DNA of 64,000 nucleotides from Lutjanus erythropterus (GCA_020091685.1 CM034610.1:14946724-15010723), one strand, 5' to 3'. Counted from the first letter of the stretch, positions 28,101-41,436 are shown. The notes: a model not told the origin generated them from the letters alone. Numbers and translations: made by a program.

Positions 28101-31100
28101 ACTTGGCCGGATCCGAGGACAACCGCCGCACGGGCAACCAGGGTATCCGTCTGAAGGAGAGTGGTGCCATCAACCTGTCTCTCTTCACACTCAGCAAAGT
28201 GGTGGACTCCCTTAACTCGGGCACTGCTGTTCGCGTGCCGTACAGAGACAGTAAACTGACAAGATTGCTACAGGACTCTCTGGGCGGCTCAGCACACTCT
28301 GTCATGATTACCAATATTGCCCCGGAGTACAAATACTATTTTGATACCTTTAGTGCTCTCAACTTTGCTGCCAAATCCAAGCTCATTGTGAACAAACCCT
28401 TCACCCGTGAAACTGTGGCTGTGCCAGTGCTGCCAGGTGAGTGAAATTTAGTGTGAAATGCACTGTTTACTTTTCAGTCAGAGGGCTTCCGCTTTAACTT
28501 CCAATTATCTTAATTTTTGGCCTTAAAACATTTTAAAATACGATTATTGCAGGTATTAATAATTGATTGAATCATGAATTTAAAACAGAGACTGAAGTTA
28601 ATGCAACTTTATTTAAGTAAAATTAAGTATAGGATCTGTACAGGTGCTTGAAATCCTTGAAAACAAAGACAGTTAAACTGTTCATTTTAACAGTGTTTTC
28701 AAGGTTTGAAAAGTTCTTGAATTTTGGATAAACTACTTGTAATTGTAGTTGCATGACTTTCATTATCTTCATAGGTTTCCTCATTTTTTTTTAGAAATAA
28801 GTTGAGTATGACAAATTTTGAAACATGAAACTTTGTTTTCCTTTAATTTGTCATATCTGTAGAATGCTACCACAAAACAATATGGTTGTTTATAGCACAA
28901 TGTGTGATTTGATGTGATGAAGTGAAATTATTTTAAATGTATACAGTATGTATATAAATATGTATTTTACCCCAGCTGCAGGAAAAGCTTGAAAATGCAC
29001 CTTGAGAAATGCTTGAATTTGACTTCAGGAACCCTATAAATGCATTTTGGAGAAGAAAAAAAATTTATTGGTCACGATGAATAACAAAACTAAATGTATA
29101 TTGAACCAGCAACTACTAATGTAAAAGTTTTTGAAACCCACATAAATACTGTTGTCAGTATAGAAAGAAATGTCAGGCAGAGACAGGATGTTCTGACAGA
29201 ATTTGAACTAAGGCCAATAGGGGGCACCAATGCCACATCCCAGAAGATGTTTAAACACCCAGCTGTTTCTGGTGATGATAGTTGTCCTTTTAAAATGTAA
29301 CAGTTTGCTGTTGTGACACATTTTCTTTGCCAAAGTTTTGTCTTAAATACATTCCTGATGCTGGTCTTCCCTTGGCTGTAATTCAGTCACTGCAATGCAG
29401 CCTCGACTGATGCTGTGCCATCTTAATCTGAATTGCTTTACACTCTAGAGAACCCCACAAACAGTGTTGCTCGACTGCACAGAATACTAAACTGTTAATT
29501 TCCCTTCTGCCTTCATCTCCAGTGAAGCGGGCCAGAGAAGACCACGAGGCAGGCGGCTCTGGCACTGAGCCACAGAAGAAGAGGCAGAAAGAGGAGAGGA
29601 AAACTGAGCAAGACAGTTCCTCACCCTCTTCACATTTTCACAGGTTAAAGACCACACACACACATTTTATTTGTCTGGCTAATCAGACTGAGGGTCTGTG
29701 AAGGTTGACTGAATAAAATGCACCTGCATCTTCCTGTAGCTACCACATCAAATTCAATCCATACAACAACAACTTAAACCAAAGCCTTAAAGCAATGTGG
29801 GCCAAGATTTTATAGGTTGTGCTGAAAGCAGTTCTCTGCAGTGCTCCCATTGGCTACAGCTGCTGTGCCTACTGGGATCTGCTTGTGGGAGATACAAGCA
29901 CTGCTTTCTTGCCATCTGGTATTAGTTGTACAAGTCTGTCTGGGCTGAATTTCGGCAACTTGTGATTCCCTTTTGACTTCAGAGTGCATTTTTTTCAACA
30001 TCTTTTATTTACAAATAGTGTATAAGACCATGTACAAATGGGTAAATGTAAAAGCATCATACAATACACTGAATTTAGTCGTGTCCCTCTTTCCATCCCA
30101 CCACCTCCTTACGCCCAAGTAACCAAAACAGACAGACAAGCAAGAAAGCAAAACTCAAACAACAAATAAGTATATTTTCTAAGGCTGCACTGAAAAACAA
30201 AAACAGTGACAGAATTGTAAATAACAATAATTTAATGTCTATAATCTATGGTATATCTATATCATAAGGCTCAAGGCCAGAAAATGCCCAAGTCCATCAT
30301 TGATCACCTCTTGAAAAGCTTTCTAAGAAAGAAATAACAGATACCACAGCTCTTGAAAAAATATATCCCCAGTTATTTTTTCCTAGGGTTAATCAGAGTG
30401 CATTTCAAAGCAACTGACCATACCACTGACCCATTCCACCCCTTTTCTCTGTCTTGATTTTGTCTTGTCTCTTTCAGCCTGTCAGAACCGTCAGTGATGG
30501 ACAGACTAATAGCTTTAGAGAAGCTGATGATGAGCTGCCAGGACAAAGAAGGCATGCTGAAATATGTGGCCCAGTCGCGCAAGGAGATCAAGGTAATAAC
30601 ACACCTCTACATCAAAATTTGACGGTATCTACTTGTGGGGGTACATGCATATAATATGGGTTCTGGTCATTTATATCTGCCCTGGCTCCAACTGTTGTCT
30701 CTTCTGTCTGCTGCATTTGATGTACTAAATGCTGACAGCATCTGATCTTCACACTGATTGATCAGCTCTTCATGGATATTTGATAGCTGTTTTTTTTTTT
30801 TTTTTTCCCTGCAGGAGCTCAAAGAGAAGCAGAAGGAGTTTGAAAGCAAGGCGATGCTCTTCAATCGCCTGGCTGGAGAAAAGACCAGTACGAAACAGGA
30901 GCCTGTCTTCAAGAACAACATGGCTCCTCTGCAGAGAAAACAGTCAGCTGCCACAAAACCCAATAAGCAGCAGGCTGTGGTCCAACCCCTACAAGGTGAC
31001 TCAAAAATGATAGATGAGTTCATTCAATTTTTATAGATTTTTCTTTTCACATTTATTTGTAGGAACTGACTCTTATCATCATCTAATGGTAAATAATGCA

Positions 31101-33749
31101 ACAAAATTAAGACTACAGATGTACGAGATACTGTCTTTAAAATACCCTTGAATAAGAAAGTGCTATATTTAAAAATGCCCTTGGAAAACTTTTGTCATAT
31201 TATGTAATCCTCTTGTTTGTGTCACTCACTAATTCTGTCATGTTGAATCACTGGAGCTATTGATGAGCTGCAATGTGATAAGAGGCCTCAGTCTACAATA
31301 TAGGAGCCAGGGAATGTATCAAATGATGATGAGGAGGAATTATTTTTATACCCTCAGCAGCTTGAAGAGTGAGCCAGATCCTTAGTACCTGACTCTCACA
31401 TTTGGCTTTGAAACGGCATTAAACCCCAAGTAAAATATGAAATTTGATTTAAAATTTAGTGTTTTTCCCCTCAGTGAGAAAATTTTCCTCGTTAAACAGA
31501 TTGTGTTGTATAGCGTTACATTAATTAAACACTAATTGGATATGTGGTTTCCTCCATCAGTGTCGCAGGTCCAGGCTCTGCAGCCTCTTCAGCAGCTTGC
31601 AGCGGTCAAGAAACAGTCCGTCTGCGTCAAGAAGAAAGAGAGGAAGCTTTCAGACCAGGTTGAGGTCAGCATCCAAGCCTCCACTGTGCTGTGCTTAGCT
31701 TGACACATCTGCAGAATTGCAAGCATCAGAAACAAGCTGATGTAGTGCATTAGCTCCAATTTGTTTTTTGACTGACAGACTCTGCAAGATCTCAAATTTA
31801 TTAGGTCAAAATTAACCTCCTTTTCCAGACCAATATAGACAAATAAATGTTGACAATTAAAAATAGATTTTCACATTGTATAGTTGTATAAAATGCAAGT
31901 CTATATTCTGTATTTCTCTTTTCTCTCTCAGCCTCCAGATGGTAAAGAAAACATAATGGAGAATGGCTGGGAGTCCCAGCTGGACACGTCTGTGCTGGAG
32001 CAGTCCAGAGAGAAAATACTGCAGATTCTCAATACCGGCTCTCTCAAAGATCTGAAGGGTCTACAGCAGATCGGTGACAAGAAGGCGAAGCTCATCCTGG
32101 GCTGGAGGGAGATCCATGGCCACTTTTCAAAGGTTGGGAGAGAAAATGTCGAGCTTAGATCTTGTGTTATCATGTAACTCACTAACTCCTTGTGACTTAA
32201 TATGTAACTTATTATTTTGCAGGTGGAAGATCTGGAAAAAGTTGAGGGTATGACACAAAAAAGATTTTCCTCCTTCATGAAGGTAAGCCAGGTCTTGAGG
32301 AACATATTTGCAGATTTTATTAATTAGCTGTGATATTTGGTCAGTTACCACTTTTGGTCCAGACTGAAATTTCCTAAAAACTATCATCATGAAAGTCTGA
32401 ACAAATCCTACCTTTTTTTTTCAGTAACAATTCCATGAGGTTGACATTTGTGGTTTTGATTGAAATGTCTCAAACATTAGACATTGAATCCATGTTCTCC
32501 ACAGAATGAATTGTAATACGTTTAATGATCTGTTGTTGTCATTTTCTTATCTTCCATTATCCAGTTAAAAATTCTTTGATTTTGAGTAAAGTAGCAAATG
32601 TTAACATGCTATGATGGTAAACATTGCAACTGCTGGACATCTGTATGTTGGCAATCACTATGCCTCAGTATAGCCTTAAGCCTGCTGATGGGTCTCAGAG
32701 CGCCATCTAGAGGGCTGCAGAGGCACTGGTACTTCCAAATGGTTAAATTAAAAAGCATTTATACTTTGGTCCTGTGCAAAGGTTTATTTTTTATATCTAA
32801 ATGTGCTGAAGAATTCACCTTAAGTGAAAGCATAACTTAAAATATTTATGACCAGTTATGCTTGAATATCACTGTGCCAATTGTGACACATTGGGAAGAG
32901 ACAAACATGTTTTGCCACTGTTAATGAGCTAACCTTCAGATGCAAACATGCAATGACACGAAATGGATCAGTTTTTGAAAGAAAGTAGGGATGTGGCAGA
33001 CAACCCTGCAAAAGTAAAAGCTGCAAAGCATGTGGTGAGCAAATGTGCAGAAAACACAATGTGTTGAATGTGGTGAAATTCTGTCACAGTGCAGTTTATT
33101 TTCACATTTATTTGGGAAGGTGGTCCTCTGATTTTTTTTTATTTTATTTATTTTTAGTAGTGTAAAAAAGGTTAAGAACCCCTGCCCTTGATCATACTGA
33201 AATTGCAGAGGATGGCCAATATTAGGACATTATATTCTGTTGTTATACTGTCCTATAGTATAGTATATTATATAGTACTTAAATATCATTGATATGAAAT
33301 GTTAAATTCCCCAACATTGTCATTCTATATTACATTTACTTATATTGTATCCTGTATACCATACTATATAATACTGTATTATGTTATACTTGTTATACCT
33401 CCTTATTACATTGTTTACCTTATTATATTTCTATATTAATACAAACAAACACTAAGTAGAACTTGCTTAATTAATAGTCTGGTGTACGTTGTTTGTGTAT
33501 ACTAGATAAATAATATAAATCACATCACTTTACCTCTTGATTTTGTCTTTAATTGCTCTTGTATAGTTTGTTTACTTGTATTTACATGCCTCCCATTATT
33601 TTTTTTTCTATATCTGTATGTATTCCTGCTCTGTGGATCAATAAAGACTGATCTTATTATGCAGCTTTACAGATTATCTTGCTTTTGCTTAGCACTAATG
33701 TTTTCTTTTTTTCTTTCAGGCGAACATCCTGAGTGCCATGGGGAAATGA
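25117..33749 (+). CDS. kif22: Kinesin family member 22 (chromokinesin Kid), 12 coding exons
   Basis: Coding exons are 25117-25304, 25390-25517, 25958-26109, 27429-27638, 28040-28436, 29523-29643, 30478-30592, 30815-30995, 31561-31664, 31932-32132, 32223-32282 and 33720-33749; 1887 nt, 628 aa (human 665). An N-terminal motor domain (about 14-365) carries the P-loop GPTGAGKT (101-108), switch I NQRSSRSH (213-220) and switch II DLAGSE (247-252), all intact. A basic linker ([18 protein letters not shown]) and a short predicted coiled coil (about 415-460) follow. A C-terminal helix-hairpin-helix DNA-binding region comes last, with [20 protein letters not shown] and [14 protein letters not shown]22 is a plus-end kinesin that binds chromosomes and makes the polar ejection force in mitosis. 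The exon ending at 31664 could instead end at 31658, still in frame; GTCAGC was chosen as the better donor. The ATG gives a short basic leader before [10 protein letters not shown], as expected. Confidence 0.96.
26501..26992 (+). pseudogene. Decayed duplicate of kif22 exon 4/5 edges and the intron between them
   Basis: The segment repeats 27590-28065 in the same orientation. It holds the last 47 or so bases of coding exon 4 (27429-27638), the following intron with near-identical stretches ('aaacagcatcttaaacaggtcgtggcctctgagcagtaggccagg'), and the first bases of coding exon 5 (28040-28436). The exon 4 remnant still reads open but changes switch I from NQRSSRSH to NQRSIRSQ. The exon 5 remnant has a three-base insertion. 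It has no proper upstream acceptor. It lies wholly inside intron 26110-27428, so it is a fossil of a partial tandem duplication. Confidence 0.85.
30788..30806 (+). repeat. Poly-T tract at kif22 exon 8 acceptor
   Basis: A run of about 17 T, then CCCTGCAG, forms the polypyrimidine tract of the exon starting at 30815. Length variation here could affect splicing. Confidence 0.7.
33590..33660 (+). repeat. Possible LINE 3' end in the last kif22 intron
   Basis: The words 'tgctctgtggatcaataaagactgatct' resemble 3' ends of fish LINEs, where AATAAA-like words run into a short tail. The AT-rich stretch from about 33140 may belong to it. No coding sequence is visible. Confidence 0.3.
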
Positions 33750-33886
33750 TTTTTTTTTCTTGTTTTATCATGCCTATGTTTAATGTATATAATTTCTATT
33801 TGAGAAGCTTTTGTCATGTAAGCTTGGTTTTATGATATTTTTGTAGTTACTTCTGTGTTCCAGCTGATGGCGCGCTACTGCTTTTT

Positions 33887-33892
33887 AATAAA
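33887..33892 (+). promoter_or_regulatory. AATAAA poly(A) signal for kif22
   Basis: It lies 138 bases after the kif22 stop. A second AATAAA occurs near 33940. Between here and about 34060 I see nothing else. Confidence 0.7.
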
Positions 33893-34369
33893 TGTCTCAC
33901 ATGTCATTGAATGTTTGAGTGTTTATTTCATGACCATAAATAAATGTTGCACACGTTTCTCATATGACAGAACCACCATATATACTGAACCGTCTCTGAT
34001 CACTCACCGTCTGTAGAGACTACAGTAGTTATTGTCAACTGTTTCTGGTTTGAACACATAATTGGGCTCATTTGTGAACTCTTGTCCTCTGCGAGGCGGA
34101 GACAGGAGGACACTCTGCATCGCAGTCTGCTGTTCTGCAGAATCACTGGACAAATATTCAGTGTTAGAAGCTATTTTTGTGGCGGAGGGGTGAGAAAGAG
34201 GAGGATGCTATAATCCAGCGCTCCCTCCTCCTCCTCCTTCTCCCACATAACGTAGTCTGGTAGATTTCACTTTTCATTTCACACACACCCCTCCTCCCTG
34301 ATCCACCCTGCCATCCAACAGGAGACTCCCTCTCCATCCATCCATCCCAACGGCGCACTACGCTACCAA

Positions 34370-34572
34370 AGCGCACTCTCGTTTCTCCAGTTTTTCACGG
34401 GATATTCTCGTTTTTTTTTTTTTTGTTTTTGTCGAAACGGCGCATGTTTGCAGGCATATTTCGGCTGCAGATGAGATGTTTGGTCGTGTCTGATGCTGAT
34501 TGTGTGTTTTTTCCCCTGAGAATATCGTTACCACGATGCCAAATCCAGGGACGCTCCGGCTGGATTAAAAAG
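34370..34572 (+). promoter_or_regulatory. prrt2: prrt2 5' region and probable non-coding first exon
   Basis: Upstream sequence (34060-34430) is richer in G/C with TCC/CTCC runs. A strong donor (AAAAAG|GTCAGT) follows 34572 and the next exon begins at 36457 after CCCCAG. The start of transcription is not determined. The intron 34573-36456 shows no coding exon or repeat I recognise. Confidence 0.45.
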
Positions 34573-36521
34573 GTCAGTTTGAGTTATCTCCATAGCCACC
34601 TTATTTCCCTCCTGTATAATCGTTTATTGTATTACAATTAAGTCATTGTTTGCTTTAAATGCAAGCTCAGCTGCATGTTATTTTTCTGCTTATCATTGCA
34701 CTGAAGCAGCTCACATCCACTGAATCCAAATCACCACCAGCAGCAGCAGGCTAATTAATAAACACCCCTCCTCCTTCACTCGTCCACCCTAGTATCTTTC
34801 CTTTGTCTTCCTCCTTTCTCTGCTCTGTCCTTTTACCTTTTGTTTTACCTTTACCAACCTGGCCACCATATGCTAGTTAGCGCCTGTGTACACATGAAGA
34901 AATAATGGTATGTACACACCTGCGCGGAGACCATGGCCGCCACTATCCTTTCAAAGGAACCTGCCTCCATCTGCCATGCCTTTGTACTCCTCATGTCATT
35001 GTGACCTGCTTTTTTTTTGTGTTACCTGATATAGCCAGTCATCTGCTATTTTAATAAGAGCCCCGAGGCCTGATTTACAGTGAGACATGCGTGTTTTTTT
35101 TTATGTTTGCCTCGAGTCTGTTTATTTACAGTTGAATAGACAGAAGGAGTGATTTAAATATAAAAAAAAGGATAAATGTTATCTGAAGTCAGAGTGGATT
35201 ATAAAGAAGCTTATCGTGATATTGAGCCTGGATCCAAACTGTAAATCGGCTAAAGCTGAATGTGTTTAGGGACTGTATGACAGTTGTTACAGTGAGAAGC
35301 AAGTGCTGAACCTTGGACATCCCCTTGACTTATACAAAAACTGCAGTATCCTTCCCCCAATACTTCTAACTAACACCACATTACTGAATGATGATTTCAT
35401 GCAGTGTATTGTGATTTAAAGCAATGCTTCAGAATGTCACTACTATAATTCTTATTGGACTCGAGCTGAACAGTTAAAGAATGCTCAAAATTGATGCAGC
35501 AGAACCAGAGATGTTGTATTTTGGTATAAGACACATTCCTTCTTCCCTGTCAAAACCAAGGAAACAATAAACTATTTTTTTTTATAGTTTCCTTGGTCAA
35601 AACCTGGCACCTCCATTACCCACAATGGACCTCTACCACCAACGTTATTTATTTTTGAACCATGAGCTGTGGCTGACTACAACACATTTAACATTTTTTT
35701 ATACATCTGCATATAAATGCAGAATCTGTGTGAAAGGGACACAGTTTTAGTAGCATTCTGGTTTGTACTGACCAATCATGTTTGACTGAGCTTTGGTTAC
35801 ATGCAGGTAAACAGCCTGCGTGGAGAGCGAAAGAGGTGGAACACTGGCTGAAATGCAATTTTGGGATCTAACACCTACTGCCTAATGATGATTTAGCTTT
35901 TTTGCATTTATATACAATTATCTGTTTATAAAGGTTAGCCTCTAACTCCCTTCTTGCATCTCAAGTTGTTAATCAGACTGTAAACGCAAGAGGAAGTTTC
36001 AGTCTAGGTATCTGTTACCGGGATATCTGCTGGCTTCGCTGGAAGCCTGAAACACTGGCCGCTGCCCTCAGAGGCTAAATAGATGTCAAACAATAGCCGA
36101 TGGGTTCTGAGATTGATTTACTGTTTCTCTGTTCTGTGTCAAAAGTCAAGTTAGGAGTTACTGGATGCTCACACTCTCTACCAATACAAATTAAATCACT
36201 AATAATGAAAACGATCTAGGACTGTTTTGGTTCTCAAAACAGACACATTGATGATTTTAGCTTCTAGTTTAATAAAACTAAACATCTACAGAGACATGTT
36301 GTCCTCATGGTAAACACACCTTTTATCTGATAAAAAAGAAAAAATACAAGCCCCTCCCTTTTCAACCCACCCCAGTTATTTTCCTATGGTTCCTAGCAGA
36401 TTGGAGTGTGAAGCTTTCTGTTTACCAAGATGGTTAAAAGCATTTTCTGCCCCCAGGTGTAACCACAGGCAGCACACACAGGACTGGACCACAAACAGAG
36501 AGGCTTGATTCTGCTGTCAGC

Positions 36522-39500
36522 ATGGCTGTGAACATGATGGCATGTCCTGCCATTTGGCCAGGGGAGGAACAACCGTCGCTGCTGGACCAGGAGGCCTCTC
36601 TGGCGAGCCAAGCCCCCGTCTCCGAGTCGTGCCTACCAGTCCGAGGTGAACAACTCATCAGCAGCAGCAGCAGCAGCCCGGCCGGCACACGGCCTCCCCG
36701 CAGCAAATCCAAAGGAGAGCTAGTCATAGTCATCAACGAGAAGCTGAAGAACAGTAAGTGACTGAGTTTGACCTCATATTACGGCAGCAGGGTGGTGGAG
36801 GGGGGTAAAACAGCTGCTGAGTCAGCTAACCCCGGGCAAGTCAGATTCCAGTGCACGAAAGAGAGGGAGTGCACACACATCTACCTCTTCCAGCGTGTCA
36901 AACATTTGCCCGTCCTTTTCATCCCTTGTGTAGGTAATGGGATCCACCCAGCGCCAGCAGAGAGCACCTCCCCAGTCATCTCCTCTCCTCCCAGAAGACA
37001 GCACTCCATCTCTTACCCCCATCACGGCAAGACCAGGAAGGGGAGCAGGGCAAGCTCCATCGGCTACACCGCCTTCTCACCCAGGCCGTCGCTTTCTCGC
37101 CACTCCAGCATCGCCACCAACCCACCCTTGGACCGGACCAAAGTTAAAGACTACCTCCTCCTATCCGTGCTAGCCTGCTTCTGCCCCGTGTGGCCCATCA
37201 ACATTGTGGGATTTGTCTACTCCATCATGGTAAGAACAAGATTGTTTGTTTGGATTGTTATTTCTGACTGTTCTTATATTTTCAATAATGGTACATTTGT
37301 TGTTTAAAGGTCCAGTGTGTAACATTTATGGAGATTTATGGGGGAAGTATATTTTCAATAGTTGTATAATCACCTAAATGTAAGAATTATTGTGTTGTTT
37401 ATATCTACAGAGGGCACAGGTCCTCTTCCATGGGGTCCGCCTTACACTGGCCTGTCACAGCTATATTGGTATAAGCATATGTGCCTGTATGAAAACTTTA
37501 TTTTTTAAACACAAAATCATGCAGATTCTTTTTATTTGTTGCTTCTACAGACAGAATTTTCTGTGTATTTTATGCTTTTTCTTAATTCAGGTTTATATAT
37601 CTACATATATTATCTGTTATTTGTGTTTTTGATTTATAGTTATTTAAAATTATTAAAATACAGTGAAAGTTTATCGTTAAAACTAAAAATGAATTAAATG
37701 TTCACTTTTTAGCTTGCTAAAACAGTACAAGAAACATATACCCTTAGATAATAATATATATATCCATACAATATCTATAAAATATACACTATAGAGAATA
37801 TATTGTAATACATATATAAAAGTATTTACATTATCTACATTATAAATATTTGCAACTGTGAGGTTTTTATGAATTAGAAATGCAGTGAGCTCGCATACTA
37901 GTATGTGCAACATCACTATCCATATAGTTGTATACAAGGCAACATAAATTGCCAGTAATGCACATAAATTTTGATACTGATTCATATACATTTTTTATAT
38001 TTAAACATCATTTTATCATTATTATTGTTATTAGTTTTGAGATATTTGTGACTGCTAAATTGGCACCAATCACCATACCTGTTAGCATTGACAACTTTGT
38101 GTTTGCTTTTGATACCAAAAAATTTGAGTTTCAGAGACTTTGTTTCCTGCATTTTGGTGACATTTAAAGAATGAACACAACAAAATTATTCCAACAATAC
38201 TAAAACAGTATTAATGTTACTTTTAATTGTCAGGAAAGAATAAATTCGGCCCTTTAGCGTTAACTCTGTCTTAAACTTTTTTTCATTCACTTATTTTTTT
38301 TTGCCTCTGCCCGTAAAAGAAAATTGACCGGCCAGATTTTACAAAATGCTGCTTTCATGTAAGACTTTCTGTAAGAAACAAGAATTCTTATGAAGTCTGG
38401 CTTTTAAAGTCTACAGAGCTTATTTTGTATATTCTGTATTCTGTGATGCAAAAATACAGTATTGGTCAGGCCCTACTGTAGATACGGCCTTTTGTGTTTT
38501 TGCGGCCACCATAGTTTCTCCTACATGGTTGGAAGGGGAGGGTGAGGCAACATGTTTGCGATCTCTAAGCTCACCACTTAAAGCCACTAAATCCCACATA
38601 CTGGTCCTTTAATGGGGACTGTATTTCAGTTTTTTTTGTTGTTGTTTTTTTTAATATGCATCCATGTCAGACCCAAGCTAACAGATGGTTCAATCTTCTC
38701 CATCAGTCGAAGAACAGTCTCGAGCAGGGAAACCTGGATGGTGCTGTACGTCTGGGACGAGTGGCGAAGATGCTCTCCATGGTGTCACTAGTAGGAGGGA
38801 CGGTCATTATCATCGCCTGCATTGTCAACCTGGCCAGTGAGTGTCCCAAATCTGACCTTTAAACCTTAACCTCTACCCTCTTTGCCCCCCTGTGTACTGA
38901 TTTGTCCTCCTGAACTCCTCCTTTTCTGTTTTTTCTTGAATCCTGATCCTCCTGGCCCACAAACCTGCTACTGTCTCTGTTGATCCCATCACAGTAGAAC
39001 ATTTAGCTCTGTTTGCACAATCTGACTGTATTCACTGAGATTCTGGCCATCCATGTTTGCGCAACATTGCACTAGTTAGAATGCCTGCACACGTCTTTAT
39101 ACACTGCAGCACTTTAGCCTGTAGGAACTATGACAGCGCTACACAAAGATCAGAACATATTAATCACATTTGCATCAGTCAAATCTACATTTTATGACAT
39201 GTTTTTCTCCGTTTGCACGGGTGGCCTCCAGCCTCGAGCTGTAACTGACTGCATGCCTCAGATTGCTGTGTGTATCTGTAGAGTGATATGTGTAGTCTGG
39301 TGTCTGTTGTATGCCTTGCCCTGTTTGCTTGTACAATATGTGAAGTCTTGTTGTCCCTGTACCATATGTATACATATCTTATATATAATGTATGTCAGTG
39401 TGTGAGTTGTTGACATGCTCACAAGACAAATAAATGTACATTTATTGTACCTGGAAAATAAAGGGATTCTGATAACAGATCAGTGATTATTACTTATTAG

Positions 39501-41260
39501 TGACTTGTAAAGACAGGGAATAGTAATTTGTCATTTTGCAGCATTATATATTTAAAGGGACAGTTGACCCCAAATCAAAAATATATATTTTTTTCTCCTA
39601 ACTGTAGTGCTGTTTATCCATCTAGATTGTTTTTGTTTGAGTTGTCAAATTTTGGACATATTGTAAATTAGTGGCCAATATAAATATCAGCTATAATATT
39701 TGATATGACAGATTGTCAAAGCATTTCATTTGAATTCTCAGGCAAATGCTCTATAAAAGCCAGGGACTAAAGTGTATTTCTCAACAGCAATGTCTCCTCT
39801 CAGAAATCATGACCCAGTTACTCAAGATAATCTACAGACCTTATTGTGAGCATTTTCATATAGGAACTATTTTGTTTCTACTGAACTGCAGCTGCCAACC
39901 GAATCACTACATAGAAGTAAGTGTTGATCTATTAGGAATGCAGCTGAATCCAATTATTATTTTGGAAAGCACCAAAAATGCAATGGAAACAGAGATTTCT
40001 TCTATCTTAAGTTGCTTGTTATTATTCAGGGGAAAATATGTTCCAAAATTTAACGCAATAATGTAGAATGCTGTGTTTTACTTTTATCTAAGTACTTAAT
40101 TTAATATTACAAGTACAATATTCATCTTCTTTAATATTATAGGCCAGTAATCTGAGATTGAAGAGCCCAGGATGGGACCTAAAGTTTAATGAGACCAGAG
40201 AGATAGGAAGTCTTTAAGTGATCTGACATGAACAGGAAGTCAATGAAGTGAAGCTGAGATTGTTGTGAGTTAAATTCTGGCTGCAGCACTGATACACCGG
40301 ATACCAAAGTATTTCAGTAATCAAGTCTGGGTGAAACAAAAGCGTGAATTAAGATCTCTGCGTTCCTGTTAACTTTTGATAAGGACCTGATTGGAGCAAT
40401 GTCCCAATAACATGTTGATCAAAAGAGAGGGTAGGATCAGATGTAACACTAAGACACTTTGACTTTGAAAACTATAGTTATGTGGGCCTCTAGATTTGTA
40501 ATTTTTAGAATGATCGTCTGCCTTTACAGACACATAGAGCTGTGTATTGTCTGCATAGCAGTGGAAATTTATTCCATTACTGAGTTTAATTTAGCCAAGT
40601 GAAATAGATGAGTAGATTCGTGCTTCCTTCTCCATGGTGATATGGTTGGAGGGTGGAACTTGGTAGAAAGAAAATAGTTCCTTCATGAAACTGCTCACAA
40701 CAAGGTCTGTGGATTAGCTTGAATAATCAGGTCATGATTTTTGGAAAGAGACAGCTCAAATGTATTTTTTTTAACCTTTGGGCACCATAAGTGAAGTGCC
40801 ATGTAGTTCCATTATATTCAAGAAACGCATGTAGAGATCTCCAAAACTCATCAGCTCACCCCAAACCAATCTAGATGGATAAATAGCCAGAGTAAAAAAT
40901 ATGTTTTTGATTTTCACTTGAACTGTCGCTTTGAATATGAGCATGAAGGGTCAGTCAGTTAAATGATTCTTTGCCTTTTCATTTCAGTTCAAGCAGATCT
41001 GTACTTTGTTTTTGAATGCACACAGCCTGTTAGGTCTCATTAAGCAAAGAGATGTCCTAATTATCGTAATGACTGGGAGAGCATTTGTACACACAAGCTG
41101 AGTTTAAGGGCTCTGGGACTCGACAATCCTTGTTTTTCTCATTATGTAACTGTCCTCTGTGGTCTGTGAAAGTTTATACATCCATATTAAGTTGCAGTAA
41201 TATATCACTCTTCAACTAATACGCTTCCTTTTCCTTTTTTTAGTAAATGTGAAAACCTGA
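36522..41260 (+). CDS. prrt2: Proline-rich transmembrane protein 2, four coding exons
   Basis: Coding exons are 36522-36753, 36934-37229, 38707-38836 and 41244-41260, together 675 nt or 224 aa. The human protein is about 340 aa; the missing length is in the disordered N-terminal region. The conserved C-terminus is clear: a hydrophobic segment [17 protein letters not shown] to YSIM (about 150-176), a loop [21 protein letters not shown], and a second hydrophobic segment [10 protein letters not shown] to IVNLA (about 198-220). It ends INVKT. The N-terminus is Ser/Pro-rich with a basic stretch [14 protein letters not shown]2 is a dispanin-family presynaptic protein that binds SNAP25 and synaptotagmin and tunes fast release; human loss-of-function variants cause paroxysmal dyskinesia and infantile seizures. 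The last exon adds only five codons and the stop. The ATG at 36522 is the first in its exon. Confidence 0.94.
37304..38612. mobile_element. TTAA-flanked element family B copy 1, in prrt2 intron
   Basis: The ends are TTAAAGGTCCAGTGTGTAAC and, inverted, TTAAAGGACCAGTATGTGGG. The left arm has 'ggcacaggtcctcttccatggggtccgcc'; the right arm has 'ccaccatagtttctcctacatggttggaaggggagggtgagg'. Both are hallmarks of an abundant fish element. An AT-rich insert (about 37500-38450) separates the arms. It fills most of the intron between exons 2 and 3. Other copies lie at 58389-58670 and, partial, at 53302-53377. Confidence 0.75.
39552..40933. mobile_element. TTAA-flanked element family C, in the last prrt2 intron
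   Basis: The left end is TTAAAGGGACAGTTGACCCC and then 'tttatccatctagattg'; the right end read backwards gives 'aaagcgacagttcaagtga' and 'tttatccatctagattggtttgg'. Inner arms also pair ('actcaagataatctacagacc' against 'ggtctgtggattagcttgaataatca'). A different repeat (about 40115-40600, containing 'ttgtctgcatagcagtggaaatttatt') appears inserted in the centre. The right TTAA has decayed to TTGA. Confidence 0.7.
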
Positions 41261-41430
41261 GTTTCATCCCAGGATGAAACTGGATATGACAACTGACCGT
41301 CTGGCCCGCACCTGCACCACCGTCTTTACCGCCTAGTCATTACCTGGATGTGTGACAAATATGCACCCGATATTACAGTGCTTACTTATATTTCTGTAAT
41401 CTATATAAATCCCTTTTGCTAATGGAAGAA

Positions 41431-41436
41431 AATAAA
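41431..41436 (+). promoter_or_regulatory. AATAAA poly(A) signal for prrt2
   Basis: It lies 171 bases after the prrt2 stop. A longer 3' UTR is possible; the sequence to about 42560 is unique-looking and contains a 194-codon open frame (41416-42000) with no recognisable domain. Confidence 0.5.

Noticed and set aside
30001..30360. Possible inverted retroposon in a kif22 intron ('tttttcaacatcttttatttac')
   Set aside because: It has a weak resemblance to a reversed 3' end, with no target duplication or family match that I could establish.
39746..40066. 106-codon plus-strand frame in the prrt2 intron
   Set aside because: It lies inside the family C inverted-repeat element and has no recognisable domain.
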